This document shows, in pieces, positions 1 through 5,934 of a stretch of DNA of 8,425 bases. Made by a program: the position numbers and the translations under genes. The notes below the pieces were generated by a model. The model made no database searches, had not been told where the DNA came from, and worked only from the letters and a program-made list of their open reading frames with translations. The DNA comes from an uncultured bacterium (GTDB lineage Bacteria; Desulfobacterota; Desulfovibrionia; Desulfovibrionales; Desulfovibrionaceae): assembly GCA_905215675.1 (NCBI GenBank), contig CAJMRA010000091.1, positions 1-8,425 of the forward strand, read 5' to 3'. Numbering within the stretch: position 1 is the first letter of the stretch; each line of letters starts with the position of its first letter.

Positions 1-22
1 AACCACCTTGTGCGCTAGCCAA

Positions 23-40
23 GGGGGTTTCCTTCCCCCC
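23..40 (-). terminator. Weak hairpin downstream of cysS
   Basis: GGGGG and CCCCC arms (36-40 with 23-27) enclose an 8-nt loop about 40 bp after the cysS stop on the minus strand, followed by only TT. It is a poor terminator candidate, but the only G/C hairpin between cysS and the window edge. Confidence 0.3.
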
Positions 41-64
41 AGAAGAACGATTCAGTTGTCAACA

Positions 65-88
65 CAAAGGTGAAACGCTCTAGAGCAA
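65..88 (-). repeat. 24-bp boundary repeat, copy 1 (3' end of cysS)
   Basis: Read in the cysS direction, this is TTGCTCTAGAGCG continuing with TTTCACCTTTG. It contains the palindrome GCTCTAGAGC and is identical over 24 bases to the copy after metH. It overlaps the last two sense codons and the stop of cysS. A partner arm for its CACCTTTGTG part lies about 50 nt further on as CACAAGGTG (4-12), so a long interrupted hairpin is possible. Confidence 0.8.
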
Positions 89-1531
89 ATCCCAGACCTG
101 ACCTTCCGGCGTGTCGCGCACGGCGACGCCGAGGGCTGCCAGCTCGTCGCGCAGCTGATCCGAAGCGGCGAAGTCCCTGGCGGCGCGGGCGTCGAGGCGG
201 CGTTGCAGCAGGGCTTCCACGGCGGCCGTATCCAGACGGGCGCGGCGGGCGCGGCGGTCGCGCTGGGCCGTGAGGAAGGTTTGCGGGTCCTGTCCGAACA
301 GGCCGAGACGGGCCGTCCAGTCCTCGGCGCGGCGCAGCAGGTCCTGAAGAATGTCGCGGGAGCCTTCGGCGGCGCGCAGGGCCTTGTCTTCCAGCAGCCG
401 GTTGGCGATGCGGACCTGCGAAAAGATATGTCCCAGGGCCTGGGCGGTATTGAGATCGTCGTCCAGCGCGGCGTGGAAGGCCGGGCCCAGTTCCCGCCAT
501 TCGTCGAGGATGTCCTGCGGCAGGGGCGTCTTTTTCCACGAGGCGCGTTCAAGTCCCTTGCGGGCTTCGCGCAGGCATTCATAGACGCGGTTCAGGGCCT
601 TTTCCGATTCGTCCATGATTTCCGGCGTGAAGTCGATGGGGCTGCGGTACTGCTTGCCCAGCAGGAAAAAGCGCAGGGTTTCGGGCAGGTAGCTTTCCAG
701 AATGTCGCGGATGGTCTTGAAGTTGCCCAGCGACTTGGACATTTTTTCCGAGTTGACCTGCACAAAGCCGTTGTGCACCCAGAAGCGGGCCAGTTCGCAG
801 CCGCAGGAGGCTTCGGTCTGGGCTATTTCGTTTTCATGATGAGGGAAGATGAGGTCCTGACCGCCGCCGTGGATATCCAGAGGCAGATACGGCTTGCTCA
901 TGGCCGAACATTCGATGTGCCAGCCGGGGCGGCCCTTGCCCCACGGGCTTTCCCACCACGGTTCGCCGGGCTTGGCCGCCTTCCAGAGGGCGAAGTCCAG
1001 CGGGTCTTCCTTTTCTTCGCCGGGAGCCACGCGCGCGCCGGCCATGAGTTCGTCGAGGCTGCGTCCCGAGAGCTTGCCGTAGGGAGGATAGCTGCGCACG
1101 CGGAAATAGACGTCGCCCGAGGGCGTGGCATAGGCCTTGCCCTCGCTGATGAGCGTGGAGCAGATGTCCTGCATTTCGCGGATATATTCGGTGGCGCGGG
1201 GTTCCTTGTCGGCGCGGATGACGCCGAGGGCGTCCATGTCTTCATGGAAGGCGTCGATATAGGTTTCGGCCACTTCCTTCCAGTCGCGTCCTTCCTGATT
1301 GGCGCGGCGGATAATCTTGTCGTCCACGTCGGTGAAGTTGCGGACAAAGGTGACGTCGAGGCCGGAGGCGCGCAGGTGCCGCACCAGCACGTCGAAGACC
1401 AGTGCCGAGCGGGCGTGCCCTATATGGCAGTAGTCATAGGCCGTAATGCCGCAGACATACATGTTGACATGGCCGGGACGGACCGGCGTAAAAACTTCTT
1501 TCTTGCGTGTCAGGGTATTGTAGAGCTGCAT
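80..1531 (-). CDS. cysS: Cysteinyl-tRNA synthetase (CysRS)
   Basis: This class I aminoacyl-tRNA synthetase charges tRNA-Cys with cysteine in the cytoplasm, using ATP. The 483-residue product has the usual length. The Rossmann catalytic domain carries the HIGH motif at residues 36-39 (in CGITAYDYCHIGHAR) and KMSKS at 263-267. The zinc ligands that give cysteine specificity can be placed by alignment to the E. coli enzyme: Cys27, Cys208 (WHIECSAMS), and His231 with Glu235 in FPHHENE. A helical DALR/anticodon-binding part follows from about residue 350. The gene starts 23 bp after the rpiB stop, so the two are probably cotranscribed; only a weak ribosome binding site is visible before the ATG. 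The last codons, TTG CTC TAG, lie inside a 24-bp repeat that recurs after metH, so the C-terminal Leu-Leu and the stop may come from that element. Identity is secure from motifs and full length. Confidence 0.98.
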   Translation of the reverse strand: MQLYNTLTRKKEVFTPVRPGHVNMYVCGITAYDYCHIGHARSALVFDVLVRHLRASGLDVTFVRNFTDVDDKIIRRANQEGRDWKEVAETYIDAFHEDMDALGVIRADKEPRATEYIREMQDICSTLISEGKAYATPSGDVYFRVRSYPPYGKLSGRSLDELMAGARVAPGEEKEDPLDFALWKAAKPGEPWWESPWGKGRPGWHIECSAMSKPYLPLDIHGGGQDLIFPHHENEIAQTEASCGCELARFWVHNGFVQVNSEKMSKSLGNFKTIRDILESYLPETLRFFLLGKQYRSPIDFTPEIMDESEKALNRVYECLREARKGLERASWKKTPLPQDILDEWRELGPAFHAALDDDLNTAQALGHIFSQVRIANRLLEDKALRAAEGSRDILQDLLRRAEDWTARLGLFGQDPQTFLTAQRDRRARRARLDTAAVEALLQRRLDARAARDFAASDQLRDELAALGVAVRDTPEGQVWDLL

Positions 1532-1554
1532 GGCGTTTCGTCTTTGGGAATGGT

Positions 1555-1992
1555 TCAGGCGTTGGGAGAAAGCTGATCCAGACGGCGCTGGTGGCGGCCG
1601 CCTTCAAAGTCGGTGTCAAGAAAGGCGTCCACGATGGCCTGTGCGAGAATGTCGCCCGTCATGCGCGCGCCCAGACAAAGGACATTGGCATTGTTGTGCT
1701 GCCGGGTCAGCCGGGCATGCAGTTCCGTGGTACAGAGCGCGGCGCGGATGCCCGCATGCCGGTTGGCGGCCATGGACATGCCGATTCCGGTACCGCAAAT
1801 CAGGATGCCGCGGCCGTTTTCCTGTTCCACGGCCGTGCACAGGGCATGGGCGAAAACCGGATAATCGCAGCTGGCGTCGCTGTGGGTTCCGTGATCAATC
1901 ATTTCGTATCCCTGTTGTGCAAGACGTCGGCTTATGGCGTCCTTGAGCGCCACACCGGCATGATCCGAAGCGATGTGCAGACGTTTGTTCAT
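1555..1992 (-). CDS. rpiB: Ribose-5-phosphate isomerase B
   Basis: RpiB interconverts ribose-5-phosphate and ribulose-5-phosphate in the non-oxidative pentose phosphate pathway; it belongs to the RpiB/LacA/LacB family. The 145-residue protein has the family length. It begins MNKRLHIASDHAG, the typical phosphate-binding N-terminus with Asp10 and His11. The catalytic cysteine is Cys66 in the CGTGIGMSMAANR loop, and His98 in RQHNNANVLCLG matches the ring-opening histidine of E. coli RpiB. The frame stays open 16 codons further upstream to 2040, but those residues (PDAFGRAPPTT...) do not look like RpiB and overlap leader hairpins, so the ATG at 1992, preceded by AGGGA, is preferred. The gene lies 153 bp below the LolB-like gene and 23 bp above cysS. 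LacA/LacB or other sugar-phosphate isomerases of the same fold are less likely without lac genes nearby. Confidence 0.95.
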   Translation of the reverse strand: MNKRLHIASDHAGVALKDAISRRLAQQGYEMIDHGTHSDASCDYPVFAHALCTAVEQENGRGILICGTGIGMSMAANRHAGIRAALCTTELHARLTRQHNNANVLCLGARMTGDILAQAIVDAFLDTDFEGGRHQRRLDQLSPNA

Positions 1993-2051
1993 ACGAATCC
2001 CTGGAGTTGTTGGTGGTGCGCGCCCGAAGGCGTCCGGCATGCCCGGGGAAA

Positions 2052-2084
2052 CCGCCTTGCCGGGAGCGTCGTGCCGGAAGGCGG
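2052..2084 (-). terminator. Possible weak terminator after the rpoH-TPR-LolB-like operon
   Basis: On the minus strand CCGCCTTCCGG pairs with CCGGCAAGGCGG, giving an 11-bp stem with a single bulged G and a 10-nt loop, followed by only TTT. The stem is strong but the U-tract is poor. It may therefore attenuate or stabilise the transcript rather than end it fully. Confidence 0.4.
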
Positions 2085-2086
2085 GA

Positions 2087-2127
2087 GAAAGGACAACCCT
2101 CCCTCTTGCGGGGATGATTGTCCTTTC
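2087..2127 (-). other. Perfect 10-bp stem-loop after the LolB-like gene
   Basis: GAAAGGACAA and TTGTCCTTTC form a perfect inverted repeat around a 21-nt loop, which can itself form a small TCCC/GGGA stem. There is no T-run after the stem on either strand, so it is not a standard intrinsic terminator. Its place 19 nt after the lipoprotein stop fits a 3'-end stabilising or processing structure. Confidence 0.5.
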
Positions 2128-2145
2128 CTGAATAAGACCTTGTCG

Positions 2146-2940
2146 TCAATCGTCAATACGTCGGAATTTCTCCAGCGGCAGCACGCGGGTGTTTGCGGGA
2201 AGTTCCAGACGCATGGCGTCGGCGGCGAAGGGAGCGGCGGGCTTTTCCCGCTCCTTGATCAGCAGGATGGCGCGTTTGCCGTTGTCGTGGGAAAGTTTCA
2301 GGCGATGCGGCAGGGCGTCGTCGCCATAGTTGATGTCCATGATCCAGCCCTTTTCCCGTCCGTCCTTTTCCTGCCAGCGCACGGGGCGGCCCCGTTCATC
2401 CAGACAGAGCAGGCCGCCGGGACTGCCTTCCAGAAGGTAGGCAAGGCTGCCTTCCGTATCCGTCGGCCCGGGCCGGGCATTCCGGTATTCCGTGCCGAAT
2501 ACCTGCGCGTAGTGTCCGCGCAGCAGGGCCGAGAGCCGGCTCAGGCTGAAGGGAACGGGCACGCCGATCTTGAGCAGCGGCTTGTTGCGGCCCTCGTGGA
2601 CATAGGCGACATGCTCGCGCGGCGCATAAATGAGAAAGGTGTCGCCCGCGTCGGAGACGCTGGCCACAAGCGCGCCCACCCCCGCCATGACGTCGAGGCG
2701 CAGGGCGTCGTCGCCGTTGCCCCAGAGCAGCGCCGTGACGCGGCGGGTATTGCCTTCCTCGCCGAAGCGCAGGCTCATGCCGATGCGATAAGGCGTGTCG
2801 GCGGGGCGCGCTTCGGCCGCGTAGCGTTGCCAGCGGCCGTCATCGACGGCCGTCGGGAGGCTGTCGGGCGTCTGTCGGGCGCACGCGCCCAGAAAAAGCA
2901 TGCCGAAAGCCGCGACCGTCAGCAGGAGACGTTGTTTCAT
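2146..2940 (-). CDS. LolB-like outer-membrane lipoprotein
   Basis: This is a predicted lipoprotein of 264 residues. The N-terminus is a short basic start, a hydrophobic stretch (residues 5-17) and a good lipobox LGAC, with the acylated Cys at residue 20. Position +2 is Ala, not Asp, which favours outer-membrane sorting. The mature part resembles the LolA/LolB fold: after a W-Q-R-Y start come alternating strands, including a VTALLWGNGDDALRLDVMAGVGALVAS segment and the later LSALLRGHY, similar in layout to LolB, which inserts lipoproteins into the outer membrane. Overall similarity by eye is modest, so the exact function is an inference. The start codon overlaps the TPR-gene stop as ATGA and has no clear ribosome binding site, which suggests translational coupling. 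TPR lipoprotein genes near lolB also occur in Pseudomonas, which supports the assignment. A LolA-fold protein with another cargo is an alternative. Confidence 0.72.
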   Translation of the reverse strand: MKQRLLLTVAAFGMLFLGACARQTPDSLPTAVDDGRWQRYAAEARPADTPYRIGMSLRFGEEGNTRRVTALLWGNGDDALRLDVMAGVGALVASVSDAGDTFLIYAPREHVAYVHEGRNKPLLKIGVPVPFSLSRLSALLRGHYAQVFGTEYRNARPGPTDTEGSLAYLLEGSPGGLLCLDERGRPVRWQEKDGREKGWIMDINYGDDALPHRLKLSHDNGKRAILLIKEREKPAAPFAADAMRLELPANTRVLPLEKFRRIDD

Positions 2941-4652
2941 AGCTGGGAGAGCTTCTTCTTGATGGCCGCCGTATTGGCGGGCTTGCCCGCGAGGGCGTTG
3001 GTATAGGCCTTGCGGGCTTCGTCCTTGAATCCCGCCTTGGCGGCGATGTCGCCGTAATGTTCCCAGATGGCGGGATCAACGGTGTCGCCGGCGGCGACGG
3101 CCCGGCGGATCTGTTTCAGGGCTTCGTCGATGTTGCCTTTCTTGAAGTAGGCCCAGGCCAGGGAATCCATGATGTAGGCCTGCCCGGGGTCCAGTTCGTC
3201 CGCCCGGCGCAGCAGTTCCAGCGCCCGGTCCAGATCGCGCCCCTGTTCCGCCAGCGTATAGCCCACATAGTTGAGGGCGGCATGACTTTTGGGATGATCG
3301 AGGATGATCTGTTCCATGACGGCGAGGGCTTCCTTCTTCTTGCCCTGTTCGTCCAGCAGGGAACCGTAGATGAAGGCGATATCCTCGTCGTCGGGCCAGC
3401 GTTTGACGGCCTGCTCCGCGGCGGTCCGGGCTTCGTCCTTTCTGTCGCGGGAGTAGAGCATGCGGATTTCCATCAGGCCGAAGACCGGCTTGTCGGGATA
3501 GGCGGCGATGCCCTGCCGGAGGTATTCCAGCGCCTTGTCCCACTGGTTGTCCTGCGCGTACAGCTGGGCGCGCAGCAGCAGGGCGCGATCCCCTTCTTCC
3601 GGGGGAACCTTGTCCAGCCAGAGACAGGCCTGTTGCAGGTTGCGCCGCTGTTCGAAGCTGAGATCCGCCAGCAGCAGAAAGACGTCGGCCGTAGCGTTGC
3701 CCGAAGCGGCCACCTGCTTGAGCAGTCCCTCCGCCTGAAGGTAGTGCCGTTCCTCCATGAACAGTCCCGCCGCCGTGATGCGGAAGGCGTCGTTGTCCGG
3801 TCCGTACTTCATGTAGCTCAGGGCCTTTTCCGGCTGCTTCATGCGCAGGGAAAGCGTGATGAGCCGGAGAACAATCTTTTCCGGGGAGACGTTGCGACGC
3901 AGCAGACGTTCATAGATGGTCCGGGCCTTTTCGTATTCGGAGCGGCGTTCATAAAGGTAGGCCAGCTCCAGCATGGCCTCGGTAAAGGAGGGATTTTCCT
4001 TGACGGCGATCTTGAGATGCTCGACGGCCTCGTCGTTGCGCTGCATGCCGATCAGGGCGCGGGCATGGTAATATTCCACCATGGGCGTGCGTTCCTTGCC
4101 CGTAATGGCAAGCAGGATGCGTTCGGCTTCCTCGAAGCGGCTGCACTTGACGAGCAGCAGGGCGAGTTCAAGCCGGGCGTCCATGGCGTCCGGGTGCCGT
4201 TGCAGGTAGTCCCGCATGAGCTGGAGGGCTTTTTCGTTGAGGCCGTTGGCCGCCAGCGCCTCGGCATAGATGAGATTGAGCGAGACATTGTCGCCGCAGG
4301 CGTTCACGGCTTCCTGGGCAAAGGGCAGCACGGCGGGAGTGCCGCGCGTCATGAGCCATACGGCGCCCTCCAGCCAGACCTGCGGCGAAGCGCCGATGTC
4401 GCGCAGCAGGGGCGCCGCGCGCAGCAGTCCGGCTTCGTCCTCTCCGGCCAGCGCCCGGGAATAGACGAGGTAGGCATAGGCCCGTTTCGCGCCGGGGGAA
4501 AGCTCCGTTTCCGTTTCGCGGATTTCAATGCCGTACAGAGGGCTGTCCTTGCCGGTCTGGGCAAAGGAGCAGCCGCCGAAGGTCAGCAGGGAAAACGAGA
4601 GGGCGCCGCCCAGCGTGAGCGCGCCGCAGAAGAGAAGATTGTTCCGTTTCAT
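2937..4652 (-). CDS. TPR-repeat lipoprotein
   Basis: This exported tetratricopeptide-repeat protein has 571 residues. The N-terminus MKRNNLLFCGALTLGGALSF is a signal sequence ending in LTFGGC, so Cys28 may be lipidated, although the lipobox is not ideal. From about residue 60 to 555 the chain is almost entirely helical TPR units, for example residues 138-155, 172-220, 222-250, 370-385, 436-452, 461-490 and 494-522. The C-terminal pair NYVGYTLAEQG (461-471) and DSLAWAYFKKG (496-506) is typical of the envelope TPR family that includes Pseudomonas LbcA, a lipoprotein partner of a periplasmic protease. TPRs serve as protein-binding scaffolds; the partner here is unknown. The frame is open 42 codons further upstream, but that part only overlaps rpoH, and the signal peptide begins at the ATG at 4652, one base after the rpoH stop. 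The gene ends in an ATGA overlap with the LolB-like gene. Confidence 0.87.
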   Translation of the reverse strand: MKRNNLLFCGALTLGGALSFSLLTFGGCSFAQTGKDSPLYGIEIRETETELSPGAKRAYAYLVYSRALAGEDEAGLLRAAPLLRDIGASPQVWLEGAVWLMTRGTPAVLPFAQEAVNACGDNVSLNLIYAEALAANGLNEKALQLMRDYLQRHPDAMDARLELALLLVKCSRFEEAERILLAITGKERTPMVEYYHARALIGMQRNDEAVEHLKIAVKENPSFTEAMLELAYLYERRSEYEKARTIYERLLRRNVSPEKIVLRLITLSLRMKQPEKALSYMKYGPDNDAFRITAAGLFMEERHYLQAEGLLKQVAASGNATADVFLLLADLSFEQRRNLQQACLWLDKVPPEEGDRALLLRAQLYAQDNQWDKALEYLRQGIAAYPDKPVFGLMEIRMLYSRDRKDEARTAAEQAVKRWPDDEDIAFIYGSLLDEQGKKKEALAVMEQIILDHPKSHAALNYVGYTLAEQGRDLDRALELLRRADELDPGQAYIMDSLAWAYFKKGNIDEALKQIRRAVAAGDTVDPAIWEHYGDIAAKAGFKDEARKAYTNALAGKPANTAAIKKKLSQL

Positions 4653-4653
4653 C

Positions 4654-5724
4654 CTACGATCGGATCCATGAGTCCGAAAAATCTTTAATGTGTACGGCCA
4701 TATGCTGCCGTATTTTCTCCAGGAGGCGGGTCTCCAGCTGGCGGACACGTTCGCGGGTGATGTTATACCGTTCCCCAATCTCGCGCAAGGTGATGGGATC
4801 GTCCGTCAGCAGGCGGTTCTTGAGGATGTAGAGCTCCTTGTCCGAGAGTTTCGGCAACAGGGTCTTGAGCTTGTCGCGCAGCAGATCGGAAATTTCGTCG
4901 GTGGCGAGGCTGTCCTCGATGCCCGGCCCCAGCGCGGGCAGAAAATCCATGCGCGTCGCGCCGGCGGGATCGTCCCCCACCTGCGCGTTGAGCGACAGGT
5001 CGTTGGAGGAAAGGCGCTGTTCCATTTCCGTCACCTGATCTTCGCTGACGCCGAGGCGCTCGGAAAGCAGGGCGCTGTCGGGATCGTAGCCCTGCGCAAT
5101 GAGCTTCTGCCGTTCGCGATTCAGGTTGTAGAACAGCTTGCGCTGGGCCTGCGTGGTGCCGATCTTCACCATGCGCCAGTTGTCCATGATGAATTTCAGG
5201 ATGTAGGCCTTGATCCAGAAGGACGCGTAGTAGGAAAATTTGATGCCCTTGTCGGGATCGAACTTGTTGACCGCGCGCATGAGGCCCACGTTGCCTTCCT
5301 GTACCAGGTCAAGCACGTTCTGCATCCAGCGGCGCTGGAAGTCCATGGCGATGCGGACGACAAGGCGCAGGTGCGAGGACACCAGACGGAAGGCGGCGTC
5401 CGGGTCGTTGTGATCCCGCACGCGCACGGCGAGTTCGTGTTCCTCTTCGGGCTTGAGCAGGGGAAAGCGGCTGATTTCGCGCAGATAAAGGTGCAGGCTG
5501 TCGCGGCCCCCCGAGGGGGTGGGGAGCGTCGTGCCCGCCGGGGCGGGCAGGGACTGCCCGTCGTCGACGTCCAGCACGTCGCCGCCGTCGGCCATGTCGT
5601 CGTCCAGGGATTCGAGAATATCGTCGTCATCGTCCGTTTCGGGCGAGACTATTTCCACATCGGGCGCGTCGGCCTCCATGGTCGCCGCGCGGGCGGAAGA
5701 CTCCGCTGCGTCTTTCTTTTTCAT
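4654..5724 (-). CDS. rpoH: RNA polymerase sigma-32 type factor (heat shock)
   Basis: This sigma-70 family factor would direct RNA polymerase to heat-shock promoters. The 356-residue protein is about 70 residues longer than E. coli RpoH (284). The extra part is an acidic, probably disordered N-terminus (residues 17-57, with a DDDDD run at 31-35). Region 1.2/2 runs from about residue 75 to 190, with the core-binding and promoter-melting segment NVLDLVQEGNVGLMRAVNKF and FSYYASFWIKAYI. It is followed by QRKLFYNLNR (194-203), the RpoH box that separates this family from RpoD and RpoS. Region 3 follows, then the region 4.2 helix-turn-helix LREIGERYNITRERVRQLE (313-331). The ATG at 5724 has AAGGA four bases upstream; an internal Met16 is possible. 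It heads the operon with the TPR and LolB-like genes and is divergent from metH. A general RpoD-like role is less likely because the RpoH box is present. Confidence 0.93.
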   Translation of the reverse strand: MKKKDAAESSARAATMEADAPDVEIVSPETDDDDDILESLDDDMADGGDVLDVDDGQSLPAPAGTTLPTPSGGRDSLHLYLREISRFPLLKPEEEHELAVRVRDHNDPDAAFRLVSSHLRLVVRIAMDFQRRWMQNVLDLVQEGNVGLMRAVNKFDPDKGIKFSYYASFWIKAYILKFIMDNWRMVKIGTTQAQRKLFYNLNRERQKLIAQGYDPDSALLSERLGVSEDQVTEMEQRLSSNDLSLNAQVGDDPAGATRMDFLPALGPGIEDSLATDEISDLLRDKLKTLLPKLSDKELYILKNRLLTDDPITLREIGERYNITRERVRQLETRLLEKIRQHMAVHIKDFSDSWIRS

Positions 5725-5808
5725 TGTATCCTTGAGGGATGCGTGTATCCCGATATCTTCCGCGGGCAGCGGAAAACCGGCTACGCGGTCTTGGGAGAAA
5801 AAGGGGCC
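5725..5808 (-). promoter_or_regulatory. Structured 5' leader of rpoH
   Basis: The roughly 84-nt leader predicted from the rpoH promoter candidate holds a hairpin with 8-bp arms (5756-5763 with 5769-5776, one G-U pair). Next to it, GGGAT/ATCCC can form a 5-bp hairpin (5736-5740 with 5747-5751). The same ATCC can instead pair with the GGAT of the ribosome binding site (5737-5740 with 5728-5731), which would hide it. The stems that involve the binding site are short, so the switching idea is tentative. Confidence 0.4.
5729..5733 (-). promoter_or_regulatory. rpoH ribosome binding site
   Basis: AAGGA lies four bases before the rpoH ATG, a rather short spacing. It supports the first ATG as the start, and its GGAT part is the target of the possible masking stem in the leader. 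Confidence 0.6.
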
Positions 5809-5814
5809 GCGCTT

Positions 5815-5843
5815 ATGCTATAGTTTTGATTTGTCCTTTTCAA
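5815..5843 (-). promoter_or_regulatory. Candidate sigma-70 promoter for rpoH
   Basis: Read on the minus strand, TTGAAA (5838-5843, 5 of 6 matches to -35) is followed after 17 bp by TAGCAT (5815-5820, 4 of 6 matches to -10). A TATAGC hexamer two bases nearer is an alternative -10 with a 15-bp spacer. Transcription would start near 5808. It overlaps the opposite-strand promoter candidate for metH. Confidence 0.45.
5816..5824 (+). promoter_or_regulatory. Candidate extended -10 promoter for metH
   Basis: TGC TATAGT is an extended -10 element (TGn plus 5 of 6 matches to TATAAT). There is no good -35 at the proper distance, which extended -10 promoters tolerate. The predicted start near 5831 gives a leader of about 104 nt that includes the terminator-like hairpin. 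A second, weaker pair is TTGTCC (5831-5836) with TAGTAC (5854-5859), spaced 17 bp apart. Confidence 0.5.
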
Positions 5844-5860
5844 TGTTTTTCAGTAGTACA

Positions 5861-5916
5861 GGGCGAACGGGGCACAAAAAACGCCCGAACAGCGGCGGCG
5901 TGTCCCGGATTTTTTT
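5861..5916 (+). terminator. Attenuator-like intrinsic terminator in the metH leader
   Basis: CGGGGCAC (5868-5875) pairs with GTGTCCCG (5900-5907) over eight base pairs, one of them G-U. The stem encloses a 24-nt loop with its own CGCC/GGCG mini-stem, and it is followed by GA and seven Ts (5910-5916). This is the form of an intrinsic terminator on the plus strand, and it ends 18 nt before the metH ATG. Just upstream, GGGCG (5861-5865) can pair with CGCCC inside the loop (5882-5886), either as a competing hairpin or as a pseudoknot with the terminator stem. No upstream plus-strand gene needs this terminator, so a role in metH attenuation or as the end of a short leader RNA is the natural reading. 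The structure is seen in the sequence; the regulation is inferred. It matches no SAM, SAH or cobalamin riboswitch motif that I know. Confidence 0.6.
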
Positions 5917-5921
5917 ACCGC

Positions 5922-5926
5922 GGGAG
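5922..5926 (+). promoter_or_regulatory. metH ribosome binding site
   Basis: GGGAG lies eight bases before the ATG at 5935 and decides in its favour. The upstream in-frame GTG at 5926 overlaps this site and has no binding site of its own. Confidence 0.65.
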
Positions 5927-5934
5927 TGCGTTTC

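Larger units (their letters stand above)
1993..2145 (-). promoter_or_regulatory. Stem-loop-rich spacer and rpiB leader
   Basis: This 153-bp non-coding spacer lies between the LolB-like gene and rpiB. It holds three consecutive inverted repeats: a 10-bp perfect stem (2087-2096 with 2118-2127), an 11-bp stem with one bulged G (2052-2063 with 2074-2084), and a short CGCC-UUCG-GGCG tetraloop hairpin (2021-2032) about 20 bases upstream of the rpiB ribosome binding site. I found no convincing -35/-10 pair for rpiB here, so rpiB may be reached by read-through from the upstream operon. Confidence 0.6.

Noticed and set aside
203..1576. 457-codon open frame on the plus strand opposite cysS
   Set aside because: Same codon-bias shadow; it lies opposite a secure gene and has no recognisable motif or ribosome binding site.
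1993..2040. Upstream in-frame start for rpiB at 2040
   Set aside because: The extra 16 residues do not resemble RpiB, which begins at MNKRLHIASDHAG, and the region forms a leader hairpin.
3057..4688. 543-codon open frame on the plus strand opposite the TPR gene
   Set aside because: Mirror of the TPR coding frame; no recognisable domain.
4653..4778. Upstream in-frame start for the TPR gene at 4778
   Set aside because: It would overlap the end of rpoH by 125 bp and place 42 non-signal residues before an obvious signal peptide.
5843..5934. Possible leader peptide in the metH 5' region (ATG at 5843)
   Set aside because: No ribosome binding site, no run of Met codons, and the frame runs past the metH start in another phase, so it does not look like a classical attenuation peptide.
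5831..5934. Known SAH, SAM or cobalamin riboswitch in the metH leader
   Set aside because: The conserved cores that I know of these classes are not visible and the leader is too short for a cobalamin riboswitch; only the terminator and loop pairing can be supported.
5725..5934. CIRCE (HrcA) operator near rpoH
   Set aside because: No TTAGCACTC-N9-GAGTGCTAA inverted repeat is present in the intergenic region.
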